NCBI RefSeq assembly: GCF_014204795.1
Contig: NZ_JACHMB010000001.1
Coordinates: 4,340,001 to 4,404,000, forward strand
Reading direction: 5' to 3'
DNA: 64,000 nt
Source: Nonomuraea jabiensis
Lineage (GTDB): Bacteria; Actinomycetota; Actinomycetes; Streptosporangiales; Streptosporangiaceae
Within the stretch, counting starts at the first letter, position 1. Each line of letters opens with the position of its first letter. Made by a program: the position numbers and the translations under genes. A model generated the notes under the pieces. The model was given only the letters and a program-made list of their open reading frames with translations. It was not told the DNA's origin and did not search any database. Positions 1 to 8,664 of the stretch are shown piece by piece.

Positions 1-1020
1 CTGGGCCTGTGGGGCGCGAACAGGTACGTGAAGCTGCAGCAGGTCAACCCGGCCTCCATGGCGCAGGCCAACGCGGACGAGATCCCGGTGCCCGCCAGCG
101 CCCCGGTGACCCCCGGCGCTCAGGGCACGGACCCCCTCGGCGGCGGCGCCGATCCGCAGCAGACGCAGCCCGAGGCCACGGTGCCCTGGGGCGCCACGGC
201 CGCCCCTGACGACTCGGGCGTCGGGCCGCTGACGCTGCCCACCGAGTGGTCCTCGACCGCGCCGCAGGTGCCCCAGGTGCCCGAGCTGACCACCGTGCCC
301 ACGACCCCGGCCGCGGTCCCGACCCAGCCGGTCCCGACGCAGCCGGTCCCCACCGCCACGCAGCCGGCCGCGACCAACACGGCCGAGTCGACGCCCACGC
401 CGAGCAAGAAGCGGCACGCCAAGCCGACGGCGACCGTCACGAAGACGGTGGACAGGACGCCCACTCCGACGCCCACGCCGACGCCCACGCCGACGCCCAC
501 GCCGACCGAGGAGCCCACGAAGGAGCCGACGCCGACGAAGGAGCCGGAGCCGACCCCGACGCCGACTCCGACGAAGACGACGGCCAAGCCGACGCCCACG
601 AAGACCACGGCCAAGCCGACTCCGACCAAGACCACGGCCAAGCCGACGCCCACGAAGACGACGGCCAAGCCGACGCCGAGCCCGACCAGGACCACGAACC
701 CGTACTCGCCCACCCAGGTGTGCGGCCCCGGCTTCTCGGTCCAGCGGTCCAGCCCCTTCGGCGGTGGGGTGACGTACCAGCTCTGGAGCAACAGCACCGG
801 CGAGAACTGCGTGGTCACCATGAAGACCACTGACATCGGCAAGAAGACGTCGGTCAGCGCGACCCTGGAGGTCCAGGGCGGCGGCAGCAAGACGGAATCC
901 GGCAGCTTCGATTACTACGCCGGCCCGGTCAAGCTGCCCGCCAGGGGCAAGTGCGTGCGTTTCTCCGGCAGCGCCGGTGGCACGAGCACCAGCGCGGGCT
1001 GGGGCAACTGCGGAGCCTGA
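1..1020 (+). CDS. Surface-exposed Pro/Thr-rich protein, 5'-truncated by the window edge
   Basis: The reading frame is already open at base 1, so the N-terminus lies outside the window; the GTG at 28 is probably not the true start. The first visible residues (LGLWGANRY) look like the end of a membrane helix. A long Pro/Thr/Lys linker follows, with a PT dipeptide run and four exact-length 27-bp repeats (TKTTAKPTP) at 571-678. The last ~105 residues form a compact domain with four cysteines (VCGPGF, NCVV, GKCVRF, GNCGA), consistent with two disulfides outside the cell. Similar C-terminal domains occur at the extracellular ends of actinomycete membrane proteins, including some Ser/Thr kinases. 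The catalytic or membrane part cannot be seen, so function is unknown. An intrinsic terminator follows directly. Confidence 0.7.
   Translation: MGLWGANRYVKLQQVNPASMAQANADEIPVPASAPVTPGAQGTDPLGGGADPQQTQPEATVPWGATAAPDDSGVGPLTLPTEWSSTAPQVPQVPELTTVPTTPAAVPTQPVPTQPVPTATQPAATNTAESTPTPSKKRHAKPTATVTKTVDRTPTPTPTPTPTPTPTPTEEPTKEPTPTKEPEPTPTPTPTKTTAKPTPTKTTAKPTPTKTTAKPTPTKTTAKPTPSPTRTTNPYSPTQVCGPGFSVQRSSPFGGGVTYQLWSNSTGENCVVTMKTTDIGKKTSVSATLEVQGGGSKTESGSFDYYAGPVKLPARGKCVRFSGSAGGTSTSAGWGNCGA
571..678 (+). repeat. Four tandem 27-bp coding repeats (TKTTAKPTP)
   Basis: Units at 571-597, 598-624, 625-651 and 652-678 differ only at a few synonymous positions. They encode a cell-wall-spanning type of Pro/Thr/Lys linker. 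Confidence 0.85.
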
Positions 1021-1040
1021 GCGCTCTTTGAAAGACAGAT

Positions 1041-1067
1041 GGGCCCGGATCGCTTGGATCCGGGCCC
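1041..1067. terminator. Bidirectional hairpin terminator
   Basis: A perfect 11-bp stem (GGGCCCGGATC at 1041-1051, GATCCGGGCCC at 1057-1067) with a 5-nt loop lies between two convergent stop codons (1020 and 1077). A short T-rich stretch (gtttgt) follows on the plus strand. It can serve both converging transcripts. Confidence 0.85.
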
Positions 1068-1076
1068 GTTTGTCGT

Positions 1077-2177
1077 TCAGTAGCCGACGTAGTCCAGGCC
1101 GCGCTTGGAGTTGACCACGCCGGGCACGTTCGACACCGAGCCGTAGCGCGAGATCGCGTAGCGCACGCCCGCGATGATGTTGTCCACCGGGTCGTAGATG
1201 TTCTTGTGCCCGGCCAGCGAGTACGAGTTGAACGTCGGGTCGATGGTCTGCATGAGGCCCTTGGACGGCGTGCCGTTGGCCGCGTTGGAGTCCCAGTTGT
1301 TGATCGCGTTGGGATTCCCGCCGGACTCGTGCTGGATGATCATCCAGATGTCGCTGGCGTTCATCTTCGAGGCCGGCACGCCGTTCTTCTCCAGGATCGC
1401 GATGGCCTGCTCGATCCACTCCTTGACCTGGCCCGTCGGCGCGGGACCGCCTCCGGCGGGCGGGGGGCCGCTGGGGCCGTAGCCCCCGAAACCGGACGTG
1501 CCGCCGCTGCCGCCGCCGGGCCCGTTCCCGCCGGCCCCCTGCAGGGTGGTACGCGGCTGGTACTCGGGATCCGGCTTCCAGTCGATCTTCCGCCCGGGCG
1601 CCGGCGTGAACTCCTGCGTGGAGACGTCCGGGATCGCGTGGAAAGTGAGCGTGCGATCGTTGAGGAACCCGTTGATGTCTTTCTGGGCCTTGCTGACCGC
1701 CTTGTCCGCGGCGTCCACCCACGGCTGGGCCTCGGTCTTGGCCTGGTTGACCAGCTTCCTCAGCCCGGGCTCCACGTCCGCCTCCTTGGCGTCGGGGTGC
1801 TCGCGGTAGTAGGCGGTCTTGTAGTTGGCGGCGCTGGTGGTCAGGTCCCGGCAGATGGAGCTGATCTCGGTGTGCGAGGTACGCAGCGCCGAGGCGGCGG
1901 CCTCGAGCGAGGACGCGGAGTTGGACAGCGCCAGCTTCAGGTCCTCGGCCGCGGTGCCGTACTTGCGCATGTAAGTGGCGAACTGGTTGGAGGAGTGGCC
2001 CTTCCAGGCGTCGTCCACGGTCTGGACCGCGGCCCCCAGCGCGCCGTCGAACTCGTTGACGTCGCCCGCCACGCTGCGCCACGCGGAGGCGATCTTGTCG
2101 ATGGCGCCGGGGTCGCCGGTCACCTTGTTCAGCATCGCGTCGAGCGCGTCGCCTCCGGGCAGGTGGGCGACGCTCAT
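1077..2177 (-). CDS. ESX-type WXG protein fused to a lytic transglycosylase (SLT) domain
   Basis: 366 aa. Residues ~1-170 are helical and WXG-like (AWRSVAGDV; VDDAWKGHS), as in type VII substrates. A Gly/Pro-rich linker (~205-250) follows. The C-terminal ~110 residues are a lysozyme-fold transglycosylase: IIQHESGGNP with the expected catalytic Glu at ~284, then GLMQT and an AGVRYAISRYG helix. There is no Sec signal peptide. The ATG overlaps the stop of the upstream 111-aa gene (ATGA), which itself overlaps eccC, so the three are translationally coupled. I infer a peptidoglycan-cleaving protein exported by the ESX machine, either to open the wall for the apparatus or as an effector. Domain assignment is firm; the export route is inference. 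Confidence 0.85.
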   Translation of the reverse strand: MSVAHLPGGDALDAMLNKVTGDPGAIDKIASAWRSVAGDVNEFDGALGAAVQTVDDAWKGHSSNQFATYMRKYGTAAEDLKLALSNSASSLEAAASALRTSHTEISSICRDLTTSAANYKTAYYREHPDAKEADVEPGLRKLVNQAKTEAQPWVDAADKAVSKAQKDINGFLNDRTLTFHAIPDVSTQEFTPAPGRKIDWKPDPEYQPRTTLQGAGGNGPGGGSGGTSGFGGYGPSGPPPAGGGPAPTGQVKEWIEQAIAILEKNGVPASKMNASDIWMIIQHESGGNPNAINNWDSNAANGTPSKGLMQTIDPTFNSYSLAGHKNIYDPVDNIIAGVRYAISRYGSVSNVPGVVNSKRGLDYVGY

Positions 2178-2509
2178 GAGGTCGCCCGGTGCGCCTTGCG
2201 GATGTTCTCCTCCACGTTGCTCAGACCCCGCTCGACGCCGGCGAGCTTCCTGCGGGCCTGGTCCATCTCGCCGATCACTGCGGTCCAGACGCTGTTCGCG
2301 GCCGTGGCCAGCGTGCCGGAGTCCTCCAGGTGGCCGAAGGCGGCGGCGGCGACGGGGGTGCGGTTGTTGTGCGGCTCACCGCGGTCGTCGTAGGCGAGCT
2401 TGCCGGGGTTGCGTTCGTACAGCGTCTCCTCGTACTGGCCGGCGGCCTTGTGGATGGCTGTGCGGCACCTGTCGAGCGCCGAGAGGTGAATCTCCAGATC
2501 CGCCATCAT
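2174..2509 (-). CDS. Small WXG100-like protein coupled to eccC
   Basis: 111 aa, starting at the ATG at 2509 whose ATGA overlaps the eccC stop; a second ATG follows immediately. The protein is helical and soluble, has no cysteine and no membrane segment, and the length is right for WXG100/Esx-type or ESX-accessory proteins. No clear WXG tripeptide is present (nearest is NSVWTAVIG). Its stop overlaps the ATG of the SLT protein. Likely a partner or chaperone of the neighbouring substrate, by position only. Confidence 0.75.
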   Translation of the reverse strand: MMADLEIHLSALDRCRTAIHKAAGQYEETLYERNPGKLAYDDRGEPHNNRTPVAAAAFGHLEDSGTLATAANSVWTAVIGEMDQARRKLAGVERGLSNVEENIRKAHRATS

Positions 2510-5500
2510 TCTCCCCGTGTCTTGTCCGCGTCCAGGTATGCCGTCTGCGTCAGGCGCGCGCCGTATCGCCGGTCGACCAGGAAGCCGCGGCCCGGCGGCA
2601 GCGTCTGAGGCCGTACGTTGCCGAACAGGTAGCCCTCGTCCTTGTTGCCGGACATGAGCAGCGCCGGCGTGGCCATGTCCTTCATGCGCTGGATGACCGG
2701 GTCGAACATGGCCCGGCCCGCGCCGCCCATCTGGCGGGCCAGCACGACGTGCAGGCCGATGTCGCGGGCCTGCGGCAGCAGGTCCACCAGCGGGTGCAGC
2801 GGGTTGGACGAGGTCGCGACCAGGTCGTAGTCGTCGACGACGATGTACAGGTCGGAGCCCTGCCACCAGCTGCGGTCGCGCAGCTGCTCGGGCGTCAGGT
2901 TGGCCGGGGGCAGGCGGCTCAGCAGGGCGCCCTTGGCGTCGTTGATCAGGTCGGCCGCGGCCGCGCTGGAGGCGGCGTAGCCGATGCGGTGCGGGGTCAC
3001 CGCCGAGTCGAGCAGCGACCTGCGGTAGTCGATCACGATCATCATGGCTTCGCTCGGCTGCTTGCGCTGCACCAGCCCCTCGGAGATGAGCCGCAGCAGG
3101 TTCGACTTGCCGCTCTCGTTCTCGCCGAAGATCACGAAGTGCGGGTCGGCGTCGAAGTCGAGGGAGACGGGCGCCAGCGCCGCCTCGTCGATGCCGATCG
3201 GGATCCGCTCCCGGTCGTCCGGCAGCGCGGAGACGGGCAGGACGGCGGGCAGCAGCCTGACCCGCGGCGCGGGCGTGCCCTGCCAGGAGTCCCGTACGGC
3301 CTGCACCAGCGAGCGCGCCCCGGCCGCCAGATCCGTGGAGTTCTGCACCCCGTCGATCCTGGGCAGCGCGGACAGGAAGTGGAACCCGTCCTTCGTCAGC
3401 CCCCGGCCCGGCGCCGCCTCCGGCACGGCCAGCGCCTTCTTCCTGCTGACCTCCGACTCGTAGGCGTCGCCGAGCTTGAGTTCGATCTTGGTGCCGAGCA
3501 GGTCGCGGATGCTCGGCCGGAACTCCGACCACTTGTTGGTCGCGGCGATGAGGTGGATGCCGTAACCGAGCCCGCGCGCCGCGATGTCGGTGATGGTCGG
3601 CTCCAGGGAGTCGAACTCCTGCCTGAGCGTCAGCCAGCCGTCCACGACCAGGAACACGTCGCCCCAGCCGTCGCCCTGGATCGCGCCCTCCTCGCACAGC
3701 TGCCGGTAGGAGGCCATCGACTCGATGCCGCGCTCGCCGAAGTCGCGCTCGCGCTGCTCCAGGATGGCGCCGATCTCGGCCACCGTACGGCGTACCCGGT
3801 CCCCGTCGAGGCGGGTGGCCACGCCGCCGACGTGCGGGAGCCCTTCGAGCGAGGCGAGCGCGCCACCGCCGAAGTCGAGGCAGTAGAACTGCACCTCGCG
3901 CGGCGTGTGCATGAGCGCCATGCTGGCCACGATCGTGCGTACGACGGTGCTCTTACCGCTCTGGGTGCCGCCCGCCACCCCGATGTGTCCGGCGGCGCCG
4001 GAGACGTCCAGCCAGAACGGGTCGCGGCGCTGCTCGAACGGCTTGTCGATGATGCCGATGACGGCGTGCAGCTTGCCCCGGCCCGGCCAGCCCGCGGTCG
4101 TCAGGCCGAACTCGGGGGTGACGGAGAGCGGGGGCAGCAGGTGCGCCAGGGTAGGCGGCTCGGCCAGCGGCGGCAGCCAGATGCGGTGCGCGCCGGGGCC
4201 GTGCCCGGCCAGCCGGCCGACCACGACGTCGAGCAGGCTGCGCTGGTTGCCGGCCGCGGGCTCGTCCTCCTCCGGCCGCGGCCCCACCTGGACGGGCTTG
4301 GTGATCTCGGGCAGCGGCATGAAGGTGGGGCCGTACTCGACGACCTCGCGGATCGCCGCCGTGCCGTCGGCGGAGACCGCCTGCGCCGGGTCCTCGTGGT
4401 GGGCGGCGGAGACGTAGGCGGCCTTGAACCTGGTCATGCCGGTCGTGTCGAACTTCAGGTAGCCGTTGCCCGGCGCCGACGGCAGCTCGTACGCGTCCGC
4501 CACGCCCAGCACGACCCGGCTCTCCATGGCGGAGAACGTCCGCAGGCCGATCCGGTAGGACAGGTGGGTGTCCAGGCCGCGCAGCCGCCCCTCCTCCAGC
4601 CGCTGTGAGGCCAGCAGCAGGTGGACGCCGAGCGAGCGGCCCAGCCGGCCGATCATCACGAACAGGTCGATGAACTCGGGCTTGGCCGACAGCAGCTCGC
4701 TGAACTCGTCCAGCACGATGAACAGCGTCGGCATCGGCCGCAGGTCGGCGCCCTGCTCGCGGGCCCGCTCGTAGTCGCGCAGCGAGGCGTAGTTGCCCGC
4801 CGCGCGCAGCAGCTCCTGCCGGCGCACCATCTCGCCGTGCAGGGCGTCGTGCATGCGGTCGACCAGGGGGAGCTCGTCCTCCAGGTTGGTGATGACGGCG
4901 GAGACGTGCGAGAGCCCCTCCAGGCCGAGGAACGTCGCGCCACCCTTGAAGTCGACCAGGACGAAGTTGAGGATCTCGGAGGAGTGGGTGATCGCCAGGC
5001 CCAGCACGAGCGTGCGCAGCAGCTCCGACTTGCCGGAGCCGGTCGCGCCGATGACCAGGCCGTGCGGGCCCATCCCGCCCTGCGCGGACTCCTTGATGTC
5101 CAGCTCGACCACCCGGCCGTCGCTGCCGAGGCCGATGGGCACGCGCAGCCGGTTGCGGCCCGCCCTGGGCTGCCAGGTGACCGCGGGCGAGAGCCGGCTC
5201 GGGTCGCCCACGCCGAGGAGGTCGGTCAGCGTGGTGTTGGTGCCGAGCAGGTCCTGCGACTCGCCGCCGGAGTTCGCCGAGGCCCGCAGCGGCGCGAGCT
5301 GCCTGGCCAGGCCCTCCGCGCGCGCGTAGTCCAGCTTGTCGGGGTCGCCCAGCCGGGTCGTGGACCGCCTGCCCGCATGGTCGATCTTCACCATGTGGAA
5401 CCCGTCGGGCTGGATCTCCAGCCGCAGCGTGCTGGCCTCCTCGACCGGCCCCGTCGACTCCGACAGGTCGATCACCGTGACGCCCTGGATGGCGTCGGTG

Positions 5501-6495
5501 CCGAGCTGGGAGTCGTGCGGCACGTGCCCACCGTCGACGATCACCACGTGGTACGGCAGCGCGTCCGACGCCGTGCCCGGACGGAACCTGGCCCGCTCCT
5601 TCAGCTCGTCGCCCACGAGCTGGTCGAGGTGGGACAGGTTCTCACCCATCAGCCGCACCTGGCCGGCCGCGTCCATCTCCTCGGGGTGCAGCGCGTGCGG
5701 CAGCCACTTGACCCAGTCCCAGTGGGGCATCGCCTCCTTGCCGGCGCACACCAGGACCCGCATGTCGTCGGGGGAGTGGAAGGTGACGAGCTGGGCGATG
5801 ACCGCCCGTACCAGGCCGCGTACGGCCCGGGGGTCACCGCTGAGGTGGATCCGGGCGAAGGAGTTGAGCGCCACCGCCACGGGCAGCCCGGACACCGTGG
5901 AGTGGGCCCGTACGAACCTGCGCAGCGCGCCGGCCGTCAGCGCGTCGAGGTCCTCGACCGGCTTGGAGTCGGGCGGGATGAGCTGCACGGCCAGCTTCTG
6001 CACGCCGGTGCCGAGGCGTACCGTGCCGAAGTCGTCGTCGCGGGGCCGGCGCTCCCACAGGCGCGGCCCCATGGCCACCCACCAGAGCGTCTCGGGGGCG
6101 GGGCCGCTCCACTCCAGGGCCTCGCGCTGCTGCACGGCGGCCTTGCGGACCCTCTTGCGGATCTGGGAGAGGTAGCGGAAGTAGTCGCGGCGCAGGCCGT
6201 TGAGCCGGTTCTTGCGCTCGCCCGCGTTGCGGCCGAACTGGCCGACCGTCATGCCCAGCATCGAGACCGCGAACAGGCCGCTGGCCACGTACATGATGGG
6301 GTTGGCGTTGCCGCCCGCGGTGAACATCAGCCCCATGGCCGCCCCGCCTGCCAGCATGGGGACGTACATGAGGACGCCGGTCATCCCGGCAGGCTGCACC
6401 TCGGGGATCTCCGGCGGAGACTCCAGCAGGATTTCCCCACGCGGTGGCTGGGGGCTGGGACGGCGTTCAGGGCGCCGGACAACAACAATGCTCAC
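2506..6495 (-). CDS. eccC: Type VII secretion ATPase EccC
   Basis: 1329 aa, the usual size for a fused EccCa/EccCb. Two membrane helices lie near residues 38-85, followed by three FtsK/SpoIIIE ATPase domains. Walker A motifs are GATGSGKS (~481), GGTQSGKS (~843) and GENESGKS (~1127), all with the lysine intact; Walker B-like segments include FVLVDFKGG and LFIVLDEF. EccC is the inner-membrane motor that recognises and drives WXG100 substrates. The start is GTG at 6495 with an AGGAGGG site upstream (6508-6514, spacing ~12). It heads a coupled operon with the 111-aa and SLT proteins and is divergent from eccD. Confidence 0.95.
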   Translation of the reverse strand: MSIVVVRRPERRPSPQPPRGEILLESPPEIPEVQPAGMTGVLMYVPMLAGGAAMGLMFTAGGNANPIMYVASGLFAVSMLGMTVGQFGRNAGERKNRLNGLRRDYFRYLSQIRKRVRKAAVQQREALEWSGPAPETLWWVAMGPRLWERRPRDDDFGTVRLGTGVQKLAVQLIPPDSKPVEDLDALTAGALRRFVRAHSTVSGLPVAVALNSFARIHLSGDPRAVRGLVRAVIAQLVTFHSPDDMRVLVCAGKEAMPHWDWVKWLPHALHPEEMDAAGQVRLMGENLSHLDQLVGDELKERARFRPGTASDALPYHVVIVDGGHVPHDSQLGTDAIQGVTVIDLSESTGPVEEASTLRLEIQPDGFHMVKIDHAGRRSTTRLGDPDKLDYARAEGLARQLAPLRASANSGGESQDLLGTNTTLTDLLGVGDPSRLSPAVTWQPRAGRNRLRVPIGLGSDGRVVELDIKESAQGGMGPHGLVIGATGSGKSELLRTLVLGLAITHSSEILNFVLVDFKGGATFLGLEGLSHVSAVITNLEDELPLVDRMHDALHGEMVRRQELLRAAGNYASLRDYERAREQGADLRPMPTLFIVLDEFSELLSAKPEFIDLFVMIGRLGRSLGVHLLLASQRLEEGRLRGLDTHLSYRIGLRTFSAMESRVVLGVADAYELPSAPGNGYLKFDTTGMTRFKAAYVSAAHHEDPAQAVSADGTAAIREVVEYGPTFMPLPEITKPVQVGPRPEEDEPAAGNQRSLLDVVVGRLAGHGPGAHRIWLPPLAEPPTLAHLLPPLSVTPEFGLTTAGWPGRGKLHAVIGIIDKPFEQRRDPFWLDVSGAAGHIGVAGGTQSGKSTVVRTIVASMALMHTPREVQFYCLDFGGGALASLEGLPHVGGVATRLDGDRVRRTVAEIGAILEQRERDFGERGIESMASYRQLCEEGAIQGDGWGDVFLVVDGWLTLRQEFDSLEPTITDIAARGLGYGIHLIAATNKWSEFRPSIRDLLGTKIELKLGDAYESEVSRKKALAVPEAAPGRGLTKDGFHFLSALPRIDGVQNSTDLAAGARSLVQAVRDSWQGTPAPRVRLLPAVLPVSALPDDRERIPIGIDEAALAPVSLDFDADPHFVIFGENESGKSNLLRLISEGLVQRKQPSEAMMIVIDYRRSLLDSAVTPHRIGYAASSAAAADLINDAKGALLSRLPPANLTPEQLRDRSWWQGSDLYIVVDDYDLVATSSNPLHPLVDLLPQARDIGLHVVLARQMGGAGRAMFDPVIQRMKDMATPALLMSGNKDEGYLFGNVRPQTLPPGRGFLVDRRYGARLTQTAYLDADKTRGE

Positions 6496-6596
6496 TGACG
6501 GGACAACCCTCCTGTCACCTGGAACACTTTCTTACCAGACGTGCCATCCCTATATGTTCGGCATGTCGGATTTAGTCAGTCAGACCTGGAGTGGCC
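6496..6596. promoter_or_regulatory. Divergent promoter region between eccC and eccD
   Basis: 101 bp, noticeably richer in A+T than the flanking genes (for example ctatatgttcgg). It must carry the start signals of both divergent ESX operons. No consensus -35/-10 pair stands out. Confidence 0.5.
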
Positions 6597-8087
6597 GTGA
6601 CCTCGCTCGCCCACCAGCCGATGCAGCCCATGCGGCCGATGCCGCCCGGGCCGCCCGGGCCGCCCGGACTGCCGCCGACGCATCCCGGCGCTCAGCCGCA
6701 GATGCGCGCGCCGGTGGCGCCGTTGTGCCACGTCACGATCGTGGCCCCGCGCCGCCGCGTCGATCTGGCGCTGCCTGCCGACATCCCGCTCCCGCACGTG
6801 CTGCCCGGCCTGCTGCGCGCGGTCGGCGAGGCCGGCGGCGACGCGGCCGGACCGCCCGGCTGGGTGCTCCAGCGGCTCGGAGGCGCGCCCTTCGACCTCG
6901 GGCAGACGCTCGCGTCCCTGGGCGTGCTGGACGGCGAGCTGCTCTACCTGCGGCCGCGTGAGCTCGCGCTGCCGCCCGCGCTCTTCGACGACGTGGCCGA
7001 CGTGGTCGCCACGGGCGTCAAGGACAGCTCGGGCAAATGGGAGGCCCGCCACACCCGGGCCATGGGTGCGGGCGCCGCCGCCATCATGCTCGCGCTCGGC
7101 GCCCCCGCGCTGGTGCTGTCCGGGAGCGCGCCGCTGGGCGTGACCGTGGTCGCGGGCATGCTCGCGCTGCTGCTGGTCGGCGTCAGCGCGGCCCTGTCCA
7201 GGGCCGTCGGCGACTCCTCCGCGGGCGCGCTGATCGGCTACGCGGCGCTCCCGTACGCGTTCCTGGCCGGCCTGTACGGCCTGGTCAGCGGCTCCACCCT
7301 GAGCGGGCTCGGCGCCCCGCACCTGCTGGCCGCGCTGACCTGCACCGCGCTGGTCGCCACCATCGGCGGCACCGTGGTGGCCGACGGAGTCGCGGGATTC
7401 CTCGGTACGGCCGTCGCGACCGTGGCGGGGGCGCTCGCGTCCGCCACGGTCATGGTGTTCGGCCTGCCCGCGGCGGGCGTGGCGGCGATGACGGTGACGA
7501 TCCTGATCGCGCTCAGCCCGCTGATCCCCACGCTGTCGTTCCGGATCGCCAGGGTGCCGCTGCCGGCCCTGCCCACCAACGCCGAGGAACTGCGGGCCGA
7601 CAACCAGCGGCTGGACAGCGAGGGCGTCCTGGCCCGCACCGCGCAGGCCCGCCGGTACGCCACCGGCATGGTCGTCGGCATCGTGCTCACCGCCATCGGC
7701 GCGATGGTCTTCCTGGTCACCACGCCGACCTGGATGGCGGTCTCGATGACCGTCGTGCTCTCGCTGGTGCTGCTGCTGCGCGCCCGCGTCTTCCATGGCC
7801 TCGGCCAGCGGCTCTGGCTGCTGGGCACCGGCCTGGCCGGGCTGATCGCGGTGGGGATCGAGCTGAGCGCGGGCGCGGGCACGGTGGCCGCCGCGGCCGT
7901 CGTGATGGGCGTGCTCTGGCTGGCGATGCTGGTCGTGGGGCTCGGCCTGTGGCTGCCGTCCGGGCGGCTGTCGCCGTTCTGGGGGCGCGCGGGCGAGGTG
8001 GTGGACGTGATCCTGCTGATCGCGCTCTTCCCGCTGGCGCTCGGCGTCCTCGACGTCTACACGTGGATCCGCGGCCTGGCGGGCTGA
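6597..8087 (+). CDS. eccD: Type VII secretion integral membrane protein EccD
   Basis: About 496 aa. A Pro/Met-rich N-terminus (~1-38) leads into a ubiquitin-like YukD-type domain (~42-125: CHVTIVAPRRRVDLALP ... LLYLRP), then about eleven hydrophobic helices to the C-terminus. This is the EccD architecture; EccD forms the membrane pore ring with EccB, EccC and EccE. Two in-frame GTG codons (6591, 6597) are possible. GGAG at 6588-6591 overlaps the first and sits 5 nt before the second, so 6597 is preferred. A GC hairpin region follows the stop. Confidence 0.92.
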   Translation: MTSLAHQPMQPMRPMPPGPPGPPGLPPTHPGAQPQMRAPVAPLCHVTIVAPRRRVDLALPADIPLPHVLPGLLRAVGEAGGDAAGPPGWVLQRLGGAPFDLGQTLASLGVLDGELLYLRPRELALPPALFDDVADVVATGVKDSSGKWEARHTRAMGAGAAAIMLALGAPALVLSGSAPLGVTVVAGMLALLLVGVSAALSRAVGDSSAGALIGYAALPYAFLAGLYGLVSGSTLSGLGAPHLLAALTCTALVATIGGTVVADGVAGFLGTAVATVAGALASATVMVFGLPAAGVAAMTVTILIALSPLIPTLSFRIARVPLPALPTNAEELRADNQRLDSEGVLARTAQARRYATGMVVGIVLTAIGAMVFLVTTPTWMAVSMTVVLSLVLLLRARVFHGLGQRLWLLGTGLAGLIAVGIELSAGAGTVAAAAVVMGVLWLAMLVVGLGLWLPSGRLSPFWGRAGEVVDVILLIALFPLALGVLDVYTWIRGLAG

Positions 8088-8094
8088 CCGCCTC

Positions 8095-8137
8095 GGGCCG
8101 CCACTGGGCCGCCACTGGGGCGCCACTGCGGCGGCCC
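8095..8137. terminator. GC-rich tandem repeat and hairpin between convergent genes
   Basis: Three near-identical 11-bp units (GGGCCGCCACT at 8095-8105 and 8106-8116, GGGGCGCCACT at 8117-8127) are followed by GGCGGCCC (8130-8137), which can pair with either of the first two units. It lies between eccD (stop 8087) and the convergent YbaB-like gene (stop 8161). There is no T tract, so terminator function is inferred from position. Confidence 0.5.
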
Positions 8138-8160
8138 GGCCCGGCGGCCCCCGCGGCGGA

Positions 8161-8595
8161 TCAGATGTCGCGGGGGTCCTGCTGGCCGAGCCGCCGGAGC
8201 CGGTCGTTGCGTTCGGCCGTCTCCGCGCCGAACATGTCCTGGAACTCGGCGAACTGCCGCTGGATGTCCTCCAGCCCGATGATCTGCGACTGCGGCACGG
8301 CCAGCAGTTCCTGGGCCTGGCGCCCCTGGTCCTCCTGGGCCTGGCGCACCGCCTGGACGACCTCTTCCGCCAGGGTCCTGACGTCCAGGCGCAGCACGCG
8401 CGGCGAGAAGGCCACGCTCTGGAGCCGTCCGTCGGCGTCCACGACCGCGGTGGTCAGGCCGCTGCGGCTCTCTCCCTTGCCGGTGATCAGCTGCAGCTCG
8501 GCGGCGGCCGCGGCCAGGCGCGCGAGCTCGCGCTCGTTGTCCCGCAGGATTCTGTCCACGTCGTCGTCGGTGTAGTCCATGACACGCCACGCCAT
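8161..8595 (-). CDS. YbaB/EbfC-family protein of the ESX locus
   Basis: 144 aa (138 if the ATG at 8580 is used; neither start has a clear ribosome site). The N-terminal helix (DYTDDDVDRILRDNERELAR) is followed by the small sheet typical of YbaB/EbfC proteins (GKGESRSGLTTAVVDADGRL, then VAFSPRVLRLD) and a long C-terminal helix. Classical family members are dimeric nucleoid-associated proteins. ESX loci of actinobacteria often carry one, and EspL of mycobacterial ESX-1 has been assigned to the same fold, so a substrate-chaperone role is as likely as DNA binding. Confidence 0.8.
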   Translation of the reverse strand: MAWRVMDYTDDDVDRILRDNERELARLAAAAAELQLITGKGESRSGLTTAVVDADGRLQSVAFSPRVLRLDVRTLAEEVVQAVRQAQEDQGRQAQELLAVPQSQIIGLEDIQRQFAEFQDMFGAETAERNDRLRRLGQQDPRDI

Positions 8596-8664
8596 CGGCG
8601 CCGGGTTAACTGGAGGCGATCACAGGCTGGCGAGCCGCTGAATCGATCATGAAGATAGGGGCGA

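Noticed and set aside
4621..6498. Long open frames antisense to eccC and to other high-GC genes
   Set aside because: They mirror codon periodicity of the real genes; their products are Arg/Ala/Gly-rich, lack family motifs and have no ribosome sites.
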